DNA from: Altericroceibacterium endophyticum
GTDB lineage: Bacteria > Pseudomonadota > Alphaproteobacteria > Sphingomonadales > Sphingomonadaceae
DNA length: 64,000 nucleotides
Reading direction: 5' to 3'
NCBI RefSeq assembly: GCF_009827595.1
Contig: NZ_WTYT01000006.1
Location: forward strand, 248,001 to 312,000
Part shown: piece after piece, positions 36,673-46,431 of the stretch
Layout of the letters: each line of letters opens with the position of its first letter
How positions within the stretch are numbered: position 1 is the stretch's first letter
Position numbers and translations under genes: made by a program
Notes under the pieces: model-generated
The model's input: the letters and a program-made list of their open reading frames with translations, nothing else
Databases searched by the model: none
What the model was told of the DNA's origin: nothing

Positions 36673-37308
36673 ATGACCGAATCCGACACGCTTCATCGCC
36701 GCGGGCTGATGTTTATCCTGAGCTCGCCCTCCGGCGCGGGCAAAACCACGATCGCGCGTAAACTTCTGGCGCAGGATGACCGCATAAAGCCATCCATTTC
36801 CGCCACCACCCGTCCTATGCGGCCCGGCGAAGTGGACGGAGAGGATTATTATTTCGTCGATCGCCCGACCTTTGATCAAATGGTCGAAGACGGCGCGTTT
36901 CTGGAATGGGCGGAAGTGTTCGGCAATTGCTATGGCACACCGCGCGCAGAAATTTTCCATGGCCTGAAACATGGCCATGATTTCCTGTTCGATATTGACT
37001 GGCAGGGCACACAGCAATTGCATCAGCGCGCAGAGGCGGATGTCGTGCGCGTATTTTTGTTGCCGCCCAGTATTGATGCTCTGGAAACCCGCTTACGTGG
37101 ACGCGGTACTGATAGCGACACTGTGATCGCCGACCGGATGGCCCGCGCCAAAGCCGAAATCAGCCATTGGGATGCCTATGATTATGTCGTCGTGAATGAT
37201 GATATGGAACATTGCTTTGCCGAAGTTTCGCAGATTTTGCATGCCGAGCGGATGCGCCGGACGCGTCAGACCGGACTGGTCGATTTCGTCCGCAAGCTGA
37301 CGCGCTGA
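36673..37308 (+). CDS. gmk: guanylate kinase
   Basis: Phosphorylates GMP to GDP with ATP. P-loop SSPSGAGKTTIARKLL, GMP-binding STTRPMRPGEVDGEDYYFV, FLEWAEVFGNCYGTP, and FDIDWQGTQQL. 211 residues, full length. Confidence 0.96.
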   Translation: MTESDTLHRRGLMFILSSPSGAGKTTIARKLLAQDDRIKPSISATTRPMRPGEVDGEDYYFVDRPTFDQMVEDGAFLEWAEVFGNCYGTPRAEIFHGLKHGHDFLFDIDWQGTQQLHQRAEADVVRVFLLPPSIDALETRLRGRGTDSDTVIADRMARAKAEISHWDAYDYVVVNDDMEHCFAEVSQILHAERMRRTRQTGLVDFVRKLTR

Positions 37309-37355
37309 GCGACCGGACGGTCAAACGCTCCAACTTCTGCCTACACAAGACCAAA

Positions 37356-37389
37356 CGGCTCCCAATTTGCGATTGCAGATTGAGAGCCG
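37356..37389. terminator. imperfect hairpin between convergent gmk and the autotransporter gene
   Basis: CGGCTC/GAGCCG outer arms (37356-37361, 37384-37389) with inner CAAT/ATTG and TGC/GCA pairs around loop GATT. No long U-run on either side; a bidirectional terminator is likely from position. Confidence 0.45.
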
Positions 37390-37413
37390 ACATTGGCGAA
37401 AGGGCCCCTTTCC

Positions 37414-39996
37414 TTAGAAACCGCGCGACCAGCGCAGGCCAACACCCTTATCCGCGGGCAATTGCGCATAATGGCCCGGCTCATGACGAAAGAACACACT
37501 GGCCGACGCATGCCCGGACCACAGCGCACCGCTCCATGCCAATTCGCCCATCAGTTCCCGTCCATTCGGGCTGAGGGACAGGCTCTGCACGGCATAGCGT
37601 GCGCTGTTGCTGGCATAATCATAGGCTACGGGCAGATTGAAATTCAGTGCCCCGCCGTTAACCCGCAAAGGTTGAGACACACGGAAGCCAATCCGGTCGT
37701 TTTGGGCGAACACCCCGGCTCGCTCCACATCGAAGGACCATGCCTGCGTCATCAGGCGCGATCCATCTGCCAGCAAACCGCCCTGAGGCGTGGTTTGCCC
37801 CAGACGCATAGCCGCGCCGAGACGCCATTTGCGCGCGAAGTTCCAGCCAGCCTCTGCATCAACAAACATGGTTTGCGCGCCCTGAAGTCCGAAACCATCA
37901 TGGAAACGCGCGCCGAGAACACTGTTGTCTTCATCAATCAGGGACAGGCCAAGGGCGGTGCTGAGATTGCCGAAACGCCGATCCAGTGACAGACCAAAAC
38001 TGCGCACCCGATCGCGCTGTTGCAGGCGCTGAACATCTATCACCGGGTCGAGCGTATTATTGACCGTTTCACCCATCTCAGCCCGGGCAGTCAGACCCCA
38101 TGCGCCAAATTGCCGGCGTGCAGCAATGGCTGCATCCGTGGTTCGATAAACCCCGTCATCACCGCCTGCACTGCGCGCCACCATGAAGGCCGGGCGGTCC
38201 TGCCCCTGCAATTGTGCGGCCAGACCATCGGCACTTTCGGAAAAGGCAAAACCAACCTGCATATCGGGCGCCAGGCGCATCGTAACGCGGCCGGCGAGAA
38301 CACGAGCGGCTTCGGCATCTTGCTGGGCCAGTTGCAGCGATCCTGTCTGCGGCTGACGCATGGCATCGCCAGAGGCATCAATGGTGAAGGCCACCGACAT
38401 ATTTCCTGAAGCAGCACCGACTGCGCGGCTATGCCCGGCAAGTGCCCCCTGTAATCGCTGACTGACAGGTGCAGATTGGAAGGAGGAACTGAGATTGACG
38501 TCATAGGCGCGGCTATATTTATCCAGCACCACAGCCGCCAGCGACGCTGCCGAAATCGCATCGCCCATGGCAGGCGATGTGGTCCCAGCCAGTGCCGACA
38601 GCGGAAAGGCTTCGCTGCTTTCGGCCAGACGGGTCACTCCTTGCGGGGCAAATGCCTCCGCAACATCCAGCACTCCCCGACCATATTGCTCATCCGTGCC
38701 CGCAGCACCGGCATCATGGGCGGTTTCGAGCAACAGCTGGGCAATTTGCGCACCTGTCAGATTGGGGAATGCCTGTGCCAGCAAAGCTGCCGCACCGGCG
38801 ACTTGCGGTGCCGCAAAGCTGGTTCCCTGCAGCAAATATCTGGTGCCATTCTGCTCATAGATCTGGCCATCTTCATAGACGCAGCAAACCAATCCTCCGC
38901 GCGCCATGATGAATTGAGATGTCCCAGCCCCCGCACGGTTGCTGAAGCTGGAAATGCTACCATCTTCATCAATGGACCCGACGATAAGAACGCCCCCTGC
39001 AGCATCATCCGCGAGGCTGAGCGCAAAACCATCAGGATCGGCCCTGCCATCATTGCCTGCCGCGACAACCACCAGAACACCGGCGTTCACCGCATCCTCC
39101 ACGGCGCGTTGAAGGGCCAGGCTGGCACGGCTCCCGCCAAGCGAGAGGTTAATCACCTTCGCGCCATTGTCGGCGGCATAGGTGACCGCATCGGCGATGG
39201 TCGAATTGGCAAATGAGCAGTTCGTGTTTGAAGACGTAGGATTATCTGCACCGCAGGAGCCCGGAGTATCGGCACGGAGCGCCATGATGGTCGCATCCCA
39301 GGCCATTCCCAAAATGCCCGAACCATTGCGCGCCGCAGCCGCGACAAGTGATACATTGGTCCCGTGATCGTCCGTAGCATTCACGCCGCGTGTGTCGACA
39401 CCGTCGAACATGTCCCGCGAAAATGCCGATATTCTGCCCGCAAATTCGGGGCTGTCCACATCGATGCCGGTGTCCACCACGGCGATCGTGACACCGTCTC
39501 CCGTATGCCCCAAATTCCAAGCGGTCGCTGCGTTATGTTGCCCCGGGCCGTCAGACCGACGGAACTCGGCTGTATTATATTGAGGCGAAACAAGTACCGG
39601 AGTTGGATTGTTGGACGCCGCCGGCGTGGGAGTAGGGGTAGGGGTAGGGGTAGGGGTGGGTGTGGGCGCAGGTGTCGGCGTAGGTGTGGGAGTAGGCGCC
39701 GGTGTGGGTGCAGGTGATGGCGTAGGCGTAGGTGATGGCGTAGGCGTAGGTGATGGCGTAGGCGTAGGCCTAGGTGTCGGCGTAGGTGTGGGTGTCGGCG
39801 TAGGCCTAGGCGTAGGTGTGGGTGTAGGTGTAGGTGATGGCATCGGAGTCGGGTTGGGGCTCGGCGTGCTGATGGTGCCGCCGCCGCTACTGCCACCACC
39901 ACAGGCAGAAAGTACGACAAGCGCCGACAATGCAACACTGCTCGCCAGAGTGTGAGGTTTAAGCCCGCGATAAGTTGGGATGCGACTCCGAAACAT
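37414..39996 (-). CDS. autotransporter subtilisin-like serine protease
   Basis: About 860 residues. Lipobox LSAC (Cys32), then an 80-residue Pro-Thr repeat spacer (about 44-124), a peptidase S8 domain with Asp173 (AVVDTGID), His209 (DDHGTNVS), Asn313 (VAAGNDG) and Ser391 ([15 protein letters not shown]), and a 300-residue C-terminal part with beta-barrel character ending in RWSRGF, as autotransporter translocators do. ATG 39996 is eight bases after AGGAG; the ATG six bases earlier sits too close to it. A surface-tethered or secreted protease is inferred; substrate unknown. Confidence 0.85.
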   Translation of the reverse strand: MFRSRIPTYRGLKPHTLASSVALSALVVLSACGGGSSGGGTISTPSPNPTPMPSPTPTPTPTPRPTPTPTPTPTPRPTPTPSPTPTPSPTPTPSPAPTPAPTPTPTPTPAPTPTPTPTPTPTPTPAASNNPTPVLVSPQYNTAEFRRSDGPGQHNAATAWNLGHTGDGVTIAVVDTGIDVDSPEFAGRISAFSRDMFDGVDTRGVNATDDHGTNVSLVAAAARNGSGILGMAWDATIMALRADTPGSCGADNPTSSNTNCSFANSTIADAVTYAADNGAKVINLSLGGSRASLALQRAVEDAVNAGVLVVVAAGNDGRADPDGFALSLADDAAGGVLIVGSIDEDGSISSFSNRAGAGTSQFIMARGGLVCCVYEDGQIYEQNGTRYLLQGTSFAAPQVAGAAALLAQAFPNLTGAQIAQLLLETAHDAGAAGTDEQYGRGVLDVAEAFAPQGVTRLAESSEAFPLSALAGTTSPAMGDAISAASLAAVVLDKYSRAYDVNLSSSFQSAPVSQRLQGALAGHSRAVGAASGNMSVAFTIDASGDAMRQPQTGSLQLAQQDAEAARVLAGRVTMRLAPDMQVGFAFSESADGLAAQLQGQDRPAFMVARSAGGDDGVYRTTDAAIAARRQFGAWGLTARAEMGETVNNTLDPVIDVQRLQQRDRVRSFGLSLDRRFGNLSTALGLSLIDEDNSVLGARFHDGFGLQGAQTMFVDAEAGWNFARKWRLGAAMRLGQTTPQGGLLADGSRLMTQAWSFDVERAGVFAQNDRIGFRVSQPLRVNGGALNFNLPVAYDYASNSARYAVQSLSLSPNGRELMGELAWSGALWSGHASASVFFRHEPGHYAQLPADKGVGLRWSRGF
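39602..39850. repeat. imperfect hexanucleotide-type repeat encoding the Pro-Thr spacer
   Basis: The plus strand is a run of GTAGGG/GTAGGC/GTGGGT-like units, G-rich with regular spacing; it encodes alternating Thr-Pro on the minus strand. Includes four consecutive GTAGGG units near 39634-39657 and exact longer copies of GTAGGCGTAGGTGATGGC. Prone to slippage, in steps of six bases that keep frame. Confidence 0.85.
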
Positions 39997-40216
39997 TGGC
40001 ATTCTCCTGTGTCCGGGCAGTATTATTTCTTATTCCCGGACCTCTATCCGAGCAGAATATATTGAAAAATCGGTAAATTTACGGTCGCGCACTTCATTAT
40101 TAACCCTGCTTCACCCGCCTAAAGGGCCTCTCCTATTGCCCAAAAAAGCGCTTCAGAGTACCCGCCGCAACCATAAAGAACGATAAAGACCGTGTTTGAA
40201 ATCAGGAGAAATAACC

Positions 40217-41056
40217 GTGTCCAGTCAGCTTGCCTCCGCTATCGATGCCGCATGGGAAAACCGGGCCGACGTGACGCCACAAAGCGCGGATGTTCGCAAA
40301 GCGGTGGAAGAAGCGCTGTCGCTCATCGATGCGGGCAGTGCCCGCGTGGCCGAGCCTGACGGAAATGGTGGCTGGACTGTCAATCAGTGGCTCAAGAAAG
40401 CCGTCCTTCTGTCTTTCCGCCTGAATGACAATGAAGTAATTGAAAACGGGTCCGCCGGCACGCCCGGCTTTGACAAAGTGCCCAGCAAGTTCACCAATTG
40501 GGATGAGGCACGTTTCCGCGCAGCCGGTTTTCGCGCTGTTCCCGGCGCTGTTGCCCGTCAGGGCAGCTTTATCGGCAAAGGCGTGGTGCTGATGCCCAGC
40601 TTCGTCAATATCGGCGCCTATGTGGACGAAGGGACCATGGTCGACACCTGGGCGACCGTCGGCAGCTGCGCCCAGATTGGCAAGAATGTGCATATTTCGG
40701 GCGGCGCAGGGATCGGCGGCGTGCTTGAGCCACTGCAGGCCGACCCGGTCATCATCGGTGACGGCGCCTTCATCGGCGCCCGGTCCGAAGTGGCCGAAGG
40801 CGTGCGCGTCGGCGAAGGTGCTGTGCTCTCCATGGGCGTCTATCTCGGTGCCTCGACCAAGATCGTGGATCGCGCCTCCGGTGAAATCCACATGGGCGAA
40901 GTACCCCCCTATGCCGTGGTCGTGCCCGGCACCCTGCCCGGCAAGCCACTGCCCGACGGCACGGCTGGCCCGTCGCTCTATTGCGCCGTGATCGTCAAGA
41001 CGGTGGATGCGCAAACGCGTGCCAAGACCGGGATTAACGAACTTTTGCGAGCCTGA
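40217..41056 (+). CDS. dapD: 2,3,4,5-tetrahydropyridine-2,6-dicarboxylate N-succinyltransferase
   Basis: Succinylase branch of the lysine/diaminopimelate pathway. 279 residues. Helical N-domain, then left-handed beta-helix hexapeptide repeats ([42 protein letters not shown]), and SIYCAVIVK-like C-end seen as [15 protein letters not shown] start seven bases after AGGAGA; an in-frame TTG at 40196 lies before that site. lysA, 31 kb away, completes the pathway. Confidence 0.94.
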   Translation: MSSQLASAIDAAWENRADVTPQSADVRKAVEEALSLIDAGSARVAEPDGNGGWTVNQWLKKAVLLSFRLNDNEVIENGSAGTPGFDKVPSKFTNWDEARFRAAGFRAVPGAVARQGSFIGKGVVLMPSFVNIGAYVDEGTMVDTWATVGSCAQIGKNVHISGGAGIGGVLEPLQADPVIIGDGAFIGARSEVAEGVRVGEGAVLSMGVYLGASTKIVDRASGEIHMGEVPPYAVVVPGTLPGKPLPDGTAGPSLYCAVIVKTVDAQTRAKTGINELLRA

Positions 41057-41147
41057 ACAAAAAGCTGTACGAGGAACCAATTCCGCTCGTAAACGGTTTC
41101 TCTCTCAAGCTCGGCTTGGGGCGAAGTGAAATACGGGGAAGGCCGAA

Positions 41148-41507
41148 ATGGAAACTGAAGACAACAAAGTTCATATGGAAACCGACCAGGCACGAAGTGG
41201 GTCAACACCCCACATCGTGCGCTGGATTCTGGTTATCAGCATCGTTCTGGCCGCTGGCCTGCTTTCGATTATCTGGATTACCGGCGCGGTTGACCATGAC
41301 GAATCTGAAGAAGAGGTCAGCGCCACCGTTCAGAATGAATCGATCGCGCAGGAAGATGAAACTAACGGCGCCGTTGCAGGCGACGCTGCGAACACTGGCG
41401 ACATGGTCACCGGCGACACTGAAGCGCTCACCGACAACACCATCGGATCAGAAGGCGGACAGAGCAAGACCGAGATGGAAAATGACCTCGAGGTCATTGA
41501 GAATTAA
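41148..41507 (+). CDS. small acidic membrane-anchored protein, unknown
   Basis: 119 residues with one membrane helix (about 24-47, IVRWILVISIVLAAGLLSIIW) and a long acidic tail rich in Asp, Glu, Asn and Thr. GGGGAAGG ribosome-binding site before the ATG. No family recognised. It begins a run of small stress-type genes; a periplasmic disordered tail is likely. Confidence 0.65.
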   Translation: METEDNKVHMETDQARSGSTPHIVRWILVISIVLAAGLLSIIWITGAVDHDESEEEVSATVQNESIAQEDETNGAVAGDAANTGDMVTGDTEALTDNTIGSEGGQSKTEMENDLEVIEN

Positions 41508-41515
41508 TTCCATCC

Positions 41516-41743
41516 ATGAGTAACACCAACAGTTTCCAGACCGGGCAATACGTCCAGTGGAATTGGGGCAGCGGGCAGGGAACCGGTAAAATTACCGAGC
41601 GCTTCGAACGTGATGTCGAGCGCACCCTGCAAGGCTCCAAAGTCACGCGCAATGGGACCGAGGATGACCCCGCTTATCTGATCCGTCAGGAAGATGGGGA
41701 CGAAGTTCTCAAGCTCGGTTCGGAACTGGAGGCAAAAGACTGA
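41516..41743 (+). CDS. DUF2945 (HVA1/TUDOR-like) protein
   Basis: 75 residues. GQYVQWNWGSGQGTGKI, KVTRNGTEDDPAYLI and GDEVLKLGSEL match the hypervirulence-associated TUDOR-like DUF2945 family, whose function is not established. The stop shares one base with the next gene. Confidence 0.82.
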   Translation: MSNTNSFQTGQYVQWNWGSGQGTGKITERFERDVERTLQGSKVTRNGTEDDPAYLIRQEDGDEVLKLGSELEAKD

Positions 41744-41934
41744 TGCCAGCAAAATCCAAAGCACAGCAAAGGGCGGCGGGTGCCGCTTTGTCGGCCAAGC
41801 GCGGCGACACCAAAGTGTCCGACCTTCAGGGCGCATCCAAGCAGATGTATGATTCCATGTCGGAAGATGAGCTGGAAGATTACGCCAGCACGGATCGCAA
41901 AGATCTGCCCGAAACGGCGGATGACGATAGCTGA
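41743..41934 (+). CDS. DUF3008 small protein
   Basis: 63 residues, MPAKSKAQQRAAGAALSAKR followed by SKQMYDSMSEDELEDYAST, the DUF3008 pattern. Function unknown. Often next to DUF2945; here the two genes overlap by one base, so they are co-translated. Confidence 0.82.
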   Translation: MPAKSKAQQRAAGAALSAKRGDTKVSDLQGASKQMYDSMSEDELEDYASTDRKDLPETADDDS

Positions 41935-41942
41935 TCTTTACC

Positions 41943-42386
41943 TTGGCGGATGCTGACACTCTGAACCGCTTTGTCGAAGCTCAAAACCAGGATTTCACCT
42001 ATCAAAGGGCGTTGTCCGAGCTGACAAAGGGGCGAAAACAGAGCCACTGGATGTGGTTCATTTTTCCGCAGATCGCCGGCTTGGGACGCAGCCAGATGGC
42101 GCAGCATTATGCCATCCAGAATCTGGCAGAGGCCGAACGCTATCTGTCCCATCCCATTCTGGGGCCGCGGCTCAGAGAATGTACCGCAGCGATTCTGAGC
42201 TGGGCGGGACGGAAAACTGCGGTGGACATACTGGGCCACACAGATGCGATGAAACTGCATAGCTGCATGACCTTGTTCCATGAGGTCAACACAGCCCCTG
42301 CACCATCCACCACCGATGATTTTTCGCAAGCGCTGACATGCTTTTTCGACGGCGTAAGCGACGAAGCCACACTGGCGCGGATATAG
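41943..42386 (+). CDS. DUF1810 protein
   Basis: 147 residues. RFVEAQNQDFTYQRALSEL, HWMWFIFPQIAGLGRS, YLSHPILGPRLRECT and DAMKLHSCMTLF match DUF1810 (calpastatin-like annotation in older databases). Function unknown. TTG start at 41943, eight bases after DUF3008. Confidence 0.85.
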   Translation: MADADTLNRFVEAQNQDFTYQRALSELTKGRKQSHWMWFIFPQIAGLGRSQMAQHYAIQNLAEAERYLSHPILGPRLRECTAAILSWAGRKTAVDILGHTDAMKLHSCMTLFHEVNTAPAPSTTDDFSQALTCFFDGVSDEATLARI

Positions 42387-42390
42387 ATAG

Positions 42391-42855
42391 GTGGATTCAG
42401 CCGTAAATAATCAGGTTCTTGAAGCGACATTCAACGCCCAATTGCTGATTGGCGCCGGTATGATCGCTCTGTGCGTGGTTATCCATGGCATGGGGCTGTT
42501 TACCCTCCAGCGACTGCTGCAGCGTGACAGTGTCCTGAATAGAATCGACAAGGCTCAGCCGCTGTCCTTTCACGGTGCGACCTTTACCGTAGCAACCGTG
42601 TTTGCCCTGATTCTGGTCCACTTCGTTCAGATATGGTGCTTCGCCTTCCTGTATGATTATCTGCACGCAGTCAGCTCTTTCGAAGATGCGCTCTATTTCT
42701 CTACCATCAGCTACGCCACGATTGGTTTCAGCGATGCGCAGATCGCCGAGCAATGGCGCCTTCTCGCCGCACAGGAAGGGATTGTCGGCGTTATTCTAAT
42801 GGGCTGGTCAACGGCGTTCTTTGTTCGGATTCTCGGCCGGTTGGAGGGCCGCTAA
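42391..42855 (+). CDS. two-helix ion channel family protein
   Basis: 154 residues; four hydrophobic stretches, the pore loop between the last two reading ISYATIGFSD, close to the potassium-channel filter TVGYG but with TIGFS. The family is Ion_trans_2. GTG start at 42391, four bases after DUF1810. Ion selectivity cannot be told from the altered filter. Confidence 0.75.
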   Translation: MDSAVNNQVLEATFNAQLLIGAGMIALCVVIHGMGLFTLQRLLQRDSVLNRIDKAQPLSFHGATFTVATVFALILVHFVQIWCFAFLYDYLHAVSSFEDALYFSTISYATIGFSDAQIAEQWRLLAAQEGIVGVILMGWSTAFFVRILGRLEGR

Positions 42856-42874
42856 GACCCTCCCCCTTCCAGAT

Positions 42875-44131
42875 TCAGCCGTCGTGTTCCACTGAATACT
42901 CAATCGGCAAATCATCAGCATGCGCCGCAGTGTAGGCCTCGACCGCCTTCAACACCCGCAGCATATTACCGCTTGAGATCTTTTCCAGATCAGCCTTTGA
43001 ATAGCCGCGCTGGGCCAATTCGATGAACAAGGCCGGATATCCTGACACATCTTCCATCCCCACCGGGCCGGTTTCCATGCCGTCATAATCCCCGCCCAGC
43101 CCGATATGATCGATCCCGGCTATCGCGCGGATATGATCGATATGATCGGCCATGTCGGATATGGTCGCCTTCGGCTCGGGATGGGCTGCATCCCACTCTG
43201 TCAGCCCCGCACTGAACAGTTCAGGCTGCCCCTGCCATAATGTCGCAAGGCGTGCCTCCTCGGCCTTGCGATTGGCGTACCATTGCCGGGCAGCCTCCGA
43301 CAAATAGCCCGGTAGCCCGACCACCATGACTATACCGCCATTGTCCTTCAGCTTGCGCAGCACGGCATCGGGAACGTTGCGGGCATGGCCGTTTACGGCC
43401 CTCGCCCCGGAGTGGCTGAACATGGCCGGAGCGCCCGCCACCTCCAAAGCGTCCATCATGGTCGCCTCGCTGACATGGCTCAGATCGACCAACATGCCGA
43501 TGCGGTTCATTTCACGCACCACGTCCTTGCCGAATTCTGTCAGACCATCATGCTCGGGATCATCGGTGGCGCTATCTGCCCAGGGCGTATTACGCGAATG
43601 GGTCAGCGTCATGTAACGCACGCCAAGATCGTTCATTTGACGCAAAACGGCGAGCGACGATCCGATCGAATGGCCGCCCTCCATACCCAGCAAAGACGCG
43701 ATCTTGCCTTCCGCAAAGGCTTGTTCGACATCTTGTGAGTTGAGCGCCAGCACCAGGTGATCAGGATATCTGGCCACCAGCCGCTTGGTCACGTCAATTT
43801 GTTCCAGTGTGGCCTGCACGGCTTCTGCTTCCGGCAAAGCCGCGCTGACATAGACCGACCAGAATTGTGCGCCGACCATCCCCTCGCCCAAACGCGCCAG
43901 ATCGGTATGCATCATCCGCGGAGCATCCGCGCCGGTATCGCTGGTGTCAGCGAAATCGAAATCACTGATCACATTGCCAAAACGGGCGCGGAGCTGAATG
44001 GGAACATCATTGTGGCCGTCCCACACCGGGGCCTCTTCCAACGCAGCACGCGCGGTCTGCTCCGGGCTTTGTGCCACAGCGGGGGTCGATGCAATTGCCA
44101 GAGCGGCCACGGCCAGCGCGGAAATCTTCAT
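42875..44131 (-). CDS. membrane dipeptidase (peptidase M19)
   Basis: 418 residues, signal peptide ending STPAVAQ. Renal-dipeptidase family: zinc site [12 protein letters not shown], the bridging Glu in [39 protein letters not shown] and GLGGDYDG. Exported zinc dipeptidase for peptide or D-amino-acid dipeptide cleavage. Convergent with the channel gene. Confidence 0.9.
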   Translation of the reverse strand: MKISALAVAALAIASTPAVAQSPEQTARAALEEAPVWDGHNDVPIQLRARFGNVISDFDFADTSDTGADAPRMMHTDLARLGEGMVGAQFWSVYVSAALPEAEAVQATLEQIDVTKRLVARYPDHLVLALNSQDVEQAFAEGKIASLLGMEGGHSIGSSLAVLRQMNDLGVRYMTLTHSRNTPWADSATDDPEHDGLTEFGKDVVREMNRIGMLVDLSHVSEATMMDALEVAGAPAMFSHSGARAVNGHARNVPDAVLRKLKDNGGIVMVVGLPGYLSEAARQWYANRKAEEARLATLWQGQPELFSAGLTEWDAAHPEPKATISDMADHIDHIRAIAGIDHIGLGGDYDGMETGPVGMEDVSGYPALFIELAQRGYSKADLEKISSGNMLRVLKAVEAYTAAHADDLPIEYSVEHDG

Positions 44132-44250
44132 ATCGCTATTCCCTCAATCGGTCTGTCTGATGGCACAGTCTAACCGGCATTCGGCACTTGGCAACGGAAC
44201 TGCACCGGCCCGTCACGACTTTTGCTCTGTACTCTCAGAGGAGAAATTCC

Positions 44251-44541
44251 ATGGCGATGCAGGCAATCTGGAACGATCAGGTAATCGCGCATAGCGACGA
44301 TACGGTGGTGATCGAGGGTAATCATTACTTCCCCGCGGAAGATGTCGACCCTTCCGTGCTGCTGAAAAGCGACACCACAACCAGCTGTGCGTGGAAGGGT
44401 GAGGCGCATTATTACACGGTCGAGGTTGATGGTGAGCGACTGAGTGACGCGGCATGGTATTACCCGGAGCCGTCGGCAAAGGCCGCAAATATCCGCGGTC
44501 GGATTGCATTTGGGGCGGATATAGAGATTATTGAGGAATGA
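44251..44541 (+). CDS. DUF427 protein
   Basis: 96 residues. AIWNDQVIAHSDDTVVIEGNHYFP, TTTSCAWKGEAHYYTV and AAWYYPEPSAKAANI are the DUF427 pattern. Function unknown. ATG at 44251 after GAGGAG; an upstream in-frame ATG at 44188 lacks one. Overlaps the next gene by four bases. Confidence 0.85.
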   Translation: MAMQAIWNDQVIAHSDDTVVIEGNHYFPAEDVDPSVLLKSDTTTSCAWKGEAHYYTVEVDGERLSDAAWYYPEPSAKAANIRGRIAFGADIEIIEE

Positions 44542-44975
44542 GCGATGCCCAAGCCCTGATCGAGAAACTGGACCTCAAACCCCATCCAGAGGGTGGCTGG
44601 TTCAAGGAAACATGGCGCGACGCGGCTGAGGCGGGCGTTCGGTCTCGGGCTACCTGTATCCACTTCCTGCTGCAGGCCGGGCAGCGATCCCACTGGCACA
44701 CAGTGGATGCGAGCGAGATCTGGCTTTACCATTCCGGCGACCCGCTGAAACTGTCACTGGCGGAGAGTGATGCCGGACCAATAAGGGATGTCGAATTGAG
44801 CGCCGATGTGCTGCGCGGCGGGCAGCCGCATCATGTAATCAAACCGCATGAATGGCAGGCCGCGGAGCCAATGCCCGGCCCGCATGGCTATACGCTGGTA
44901 TCCTGCATCGTTGCCCCCGCCTTTGAATTTGAGGGCTTTACACTGGCGGATACCGGGTGGGAGCCAGGCGCATGA
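44538..44975 (+). CDS. cupin protein, DUF985 (Cupin_5)
   Basis: 145 residues. HPEGGWFKETW at the start, then cupin motifs FLLQAGQRSHWHTVDASEIWLYHSG-like and GYTLVSCIVAPAFEFEGF. Substrate unknown. Overlaps both neighbours by ATGA, so DUF427, DUF985 and DoxX form one operon. Confidence 0.85.
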   Translation: MSDAQALIEKLDLKPHPEGGWFKETWRDAAEAGVRSRATCIHFLLQAGQRSHWHTVDASEIWLYHSGDPLKLSLAESDAGPIRDVELSADVLRGGQPHHVIKPHEWQAAEPMPGPHGYTLVSCIVAPAFEFEGFTLADTGWEPGA

Positions 44976-45388
44976 TCCGCAGCGGGCTCCGCGTTATCCT
45001 CGCACTTTTTTATCTGGTGGCGGGCATTTTTCATCTGGCAGCGCCAGAGCCATTTTTGAGCATCATGCCCAGTTTCATTCCCGCGCCAGAAGCCGTGGTG
45101 GCATTGACCGGAGTGGCCGAACTGGCGGGATCAATCGCCCTTATTCAGCCCTGGTCGGACACGCTGTGCCGATGGGCGGGGATTGGGCTGGCGCTTTACG
45201 CGCTGTGCGTATGGCCGGCCAATATGAATCATTTTGCGCTGGATATGGCAAAACCCGATGGCGGGCTTGGTCTTGGCTATCATATTCCGCGCATGATAGC
45301 GCAACCGATCCTGATCTGGCTTGCCTTGTGGACGGGGCGGGCCATGGACTGGCCCTTTGCCCCCGCCCGCAAGCGCGACCAAATCTGA
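44972..45388 (+). CDS. DoxX family membrane protein
   Basis: 138 residues, four membrane helices; FYLVAGIFHLAAPEPFLSIMPSFIP and GVAELAGSIALI are typical of small DoxX-like proteins. ATG at 44972 inside the DUF985 stop. The stop codon abuts the stop of the convergent SWIB gene with no base between. Confidence 0.8.
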   Translation: MIRSGLRVILALFYLVAGIFHLAAPEPFLSIMPSFIPAPEAVVALTGVAELAGSIALIQPWSDTLCRWAGIGLALYALCVWPANMNHFALDMAKPDGGLGLGYHIPRMIAQPILIWLALWTGRAMDWPFAPARKRDQI

Positions 45389-45404
45389 TCAGGTCAGATG
45401 TTTT
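45383..45404. terminator. hairpin over the convergent DoxX/SWIB stops
   Basis: ATCTGA (45383-45388) and TCAGAT (45394-45399) with loop TCAGG, followed on the plus strand by GTTTT. It contains both stop codons. Confidence 0.5.
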
Positions 45405-45640
45405 GAGACGGCCGCGGTCATCTTGAACATCGAAATCCGTTCTTTGCCGATCACGCCGCCGAGTTTGTCGTCAGCTTCGATCATGCGTTTGTCTTCTTCT
45501 ACCTGAAGCCCTTTGGCCTTGATATATTCCCACACTTTGGACGTGACTTCTGCGCGGGTCATTGGCCCCTTGCCGATGACTTCCTCCAATTGGGGGGAAA
45601 GCTGAACCGGCTTGCTAAGGGCATTGTTGGCTTTGGCCAT
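45389..45640 (-). CDS. SWIB/MDM2 domain protein
   Basis: 83 residues, almost all one SWIB domain: PVQLSPQLEEVIGKGPMTRAEVTSKVWEYIKAKGLQ-type helix pair followed by ADDKLGGVIGKERISMFKM. In bacteria these are small proteins of unknown, possibly chromatin- or topoisomerase-linked role. Ribosome-binding site AGGAGAG. Confidence 0.9.
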   Translation of the reverse strand: MAKANNALSKPVQLSPQLEEVIGKGPMTRAEVTSKVWEYIKAKGLQVEEDKRMIEADDKLGGVIGKERISMFKMTAAVSKHLT

Positions 45641-45684
45641 GGGCCTCTCCTGTCTTATTGATATTACGCGAAAAACAAACGACG

Positions 45685-46287
45685 TCAGAGCGCGTCGTCA
45701 TCGTCCTCCCACACCTCTTCACTATCGTCCTGATGCTGATAGGTTCCAGTCAATATGGCTGCGGCCACGATCCGCCCTTCCATTTCCTTATGCAGCTGAG
45801 CGCGCGAGGCACCGGGCATGAGGACCAGCGGCAGATCAATCGCAAAGAGCTGAAACACGTAATCATGCGGCCCGTCTTCCGCCGGCGGGTTGGGCAGCAG
45901 CCATTCGGAATTCTTTTGCGCGTTCTTGCCCACACGCGGCGGATTTTCGCCTTCGAGCAACTGCCCCTTTTGCGGCGGCAGGCCCCACACCACCCAATGA
46001 CAGAGCGCATCATCGCCCGGCGCATCGGGGTCTTCGACGATCAGCACCAGCTCCTGCGCACCGGCGGGCGGCGGCGTCCATTCCAGTGGCGGGGCCACGG
46101 CATCCTCTTCCTGAGCGGTGAAGCACGGATCAAGCTCCTCACCATTCACAAAGGCCGCCGATTTCAGACTGAAGCCACCCTTGTTGAGCAAATCTGCACT
46201 CCCCATTCGGGCAATCGTCAGATTCGCGTGACCTTCACGCGCATTGGGAAGTTCTTTTTTAAGCCAGGCGGGGACGTGATCGGACAT
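45685..46287 (-). CDS. YbhB/YbcL family PEBP-like protein
   Basis: 200 residues. PEBP signature LVLIVEDPDAPGDDALCHWVVWGLPP and the C-terminal HDYVFQLFAIDLPL. Function in bacteria is unclear; the family resembles Raf kinase inhibitor proteins. The acidic C-tail (EEVWEDDDDAL) is longer than usual. Confidence 0.88.
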   Translation of the reverse strand: MSDHVPAWLKKELPNAREGHANLTIARMGSADLLNKGGFSLKSAAFVNGEELDPCFTAQEEDAVAPPLEWTPPPAGAQELVLIVEDPDAPGDDALCHWVVWGLPPQKGQLLEGENPPRVGKNAQKNSEWLLPNPPAEDGPHDYVFQLFAIDLPLVLMPGASRAQLHKEMEGRIVAAAILTGTYQHQDDSEEVWEDDDDAL

Positions 46288-46431
46288 ATCGGTTTGGATC
46301 CTCTTCTCAGTTGAGACTGATTTAATGGGATTGAGTTAGGGGAACGAGCCGTCCGGCTCCACTGTTCCATTTTGTGCGGCTATCTGTTTGGACGCGTAGA
46401 CTCCCGGCTGACAACCCCTATATGCAAACGC

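Noticed and set aside
39602-39850. Regular repeat resembling a CRISPR array
   Set aside because: No unique spacers; units are six-base steps within the Pro-Thr coding region of the protease.
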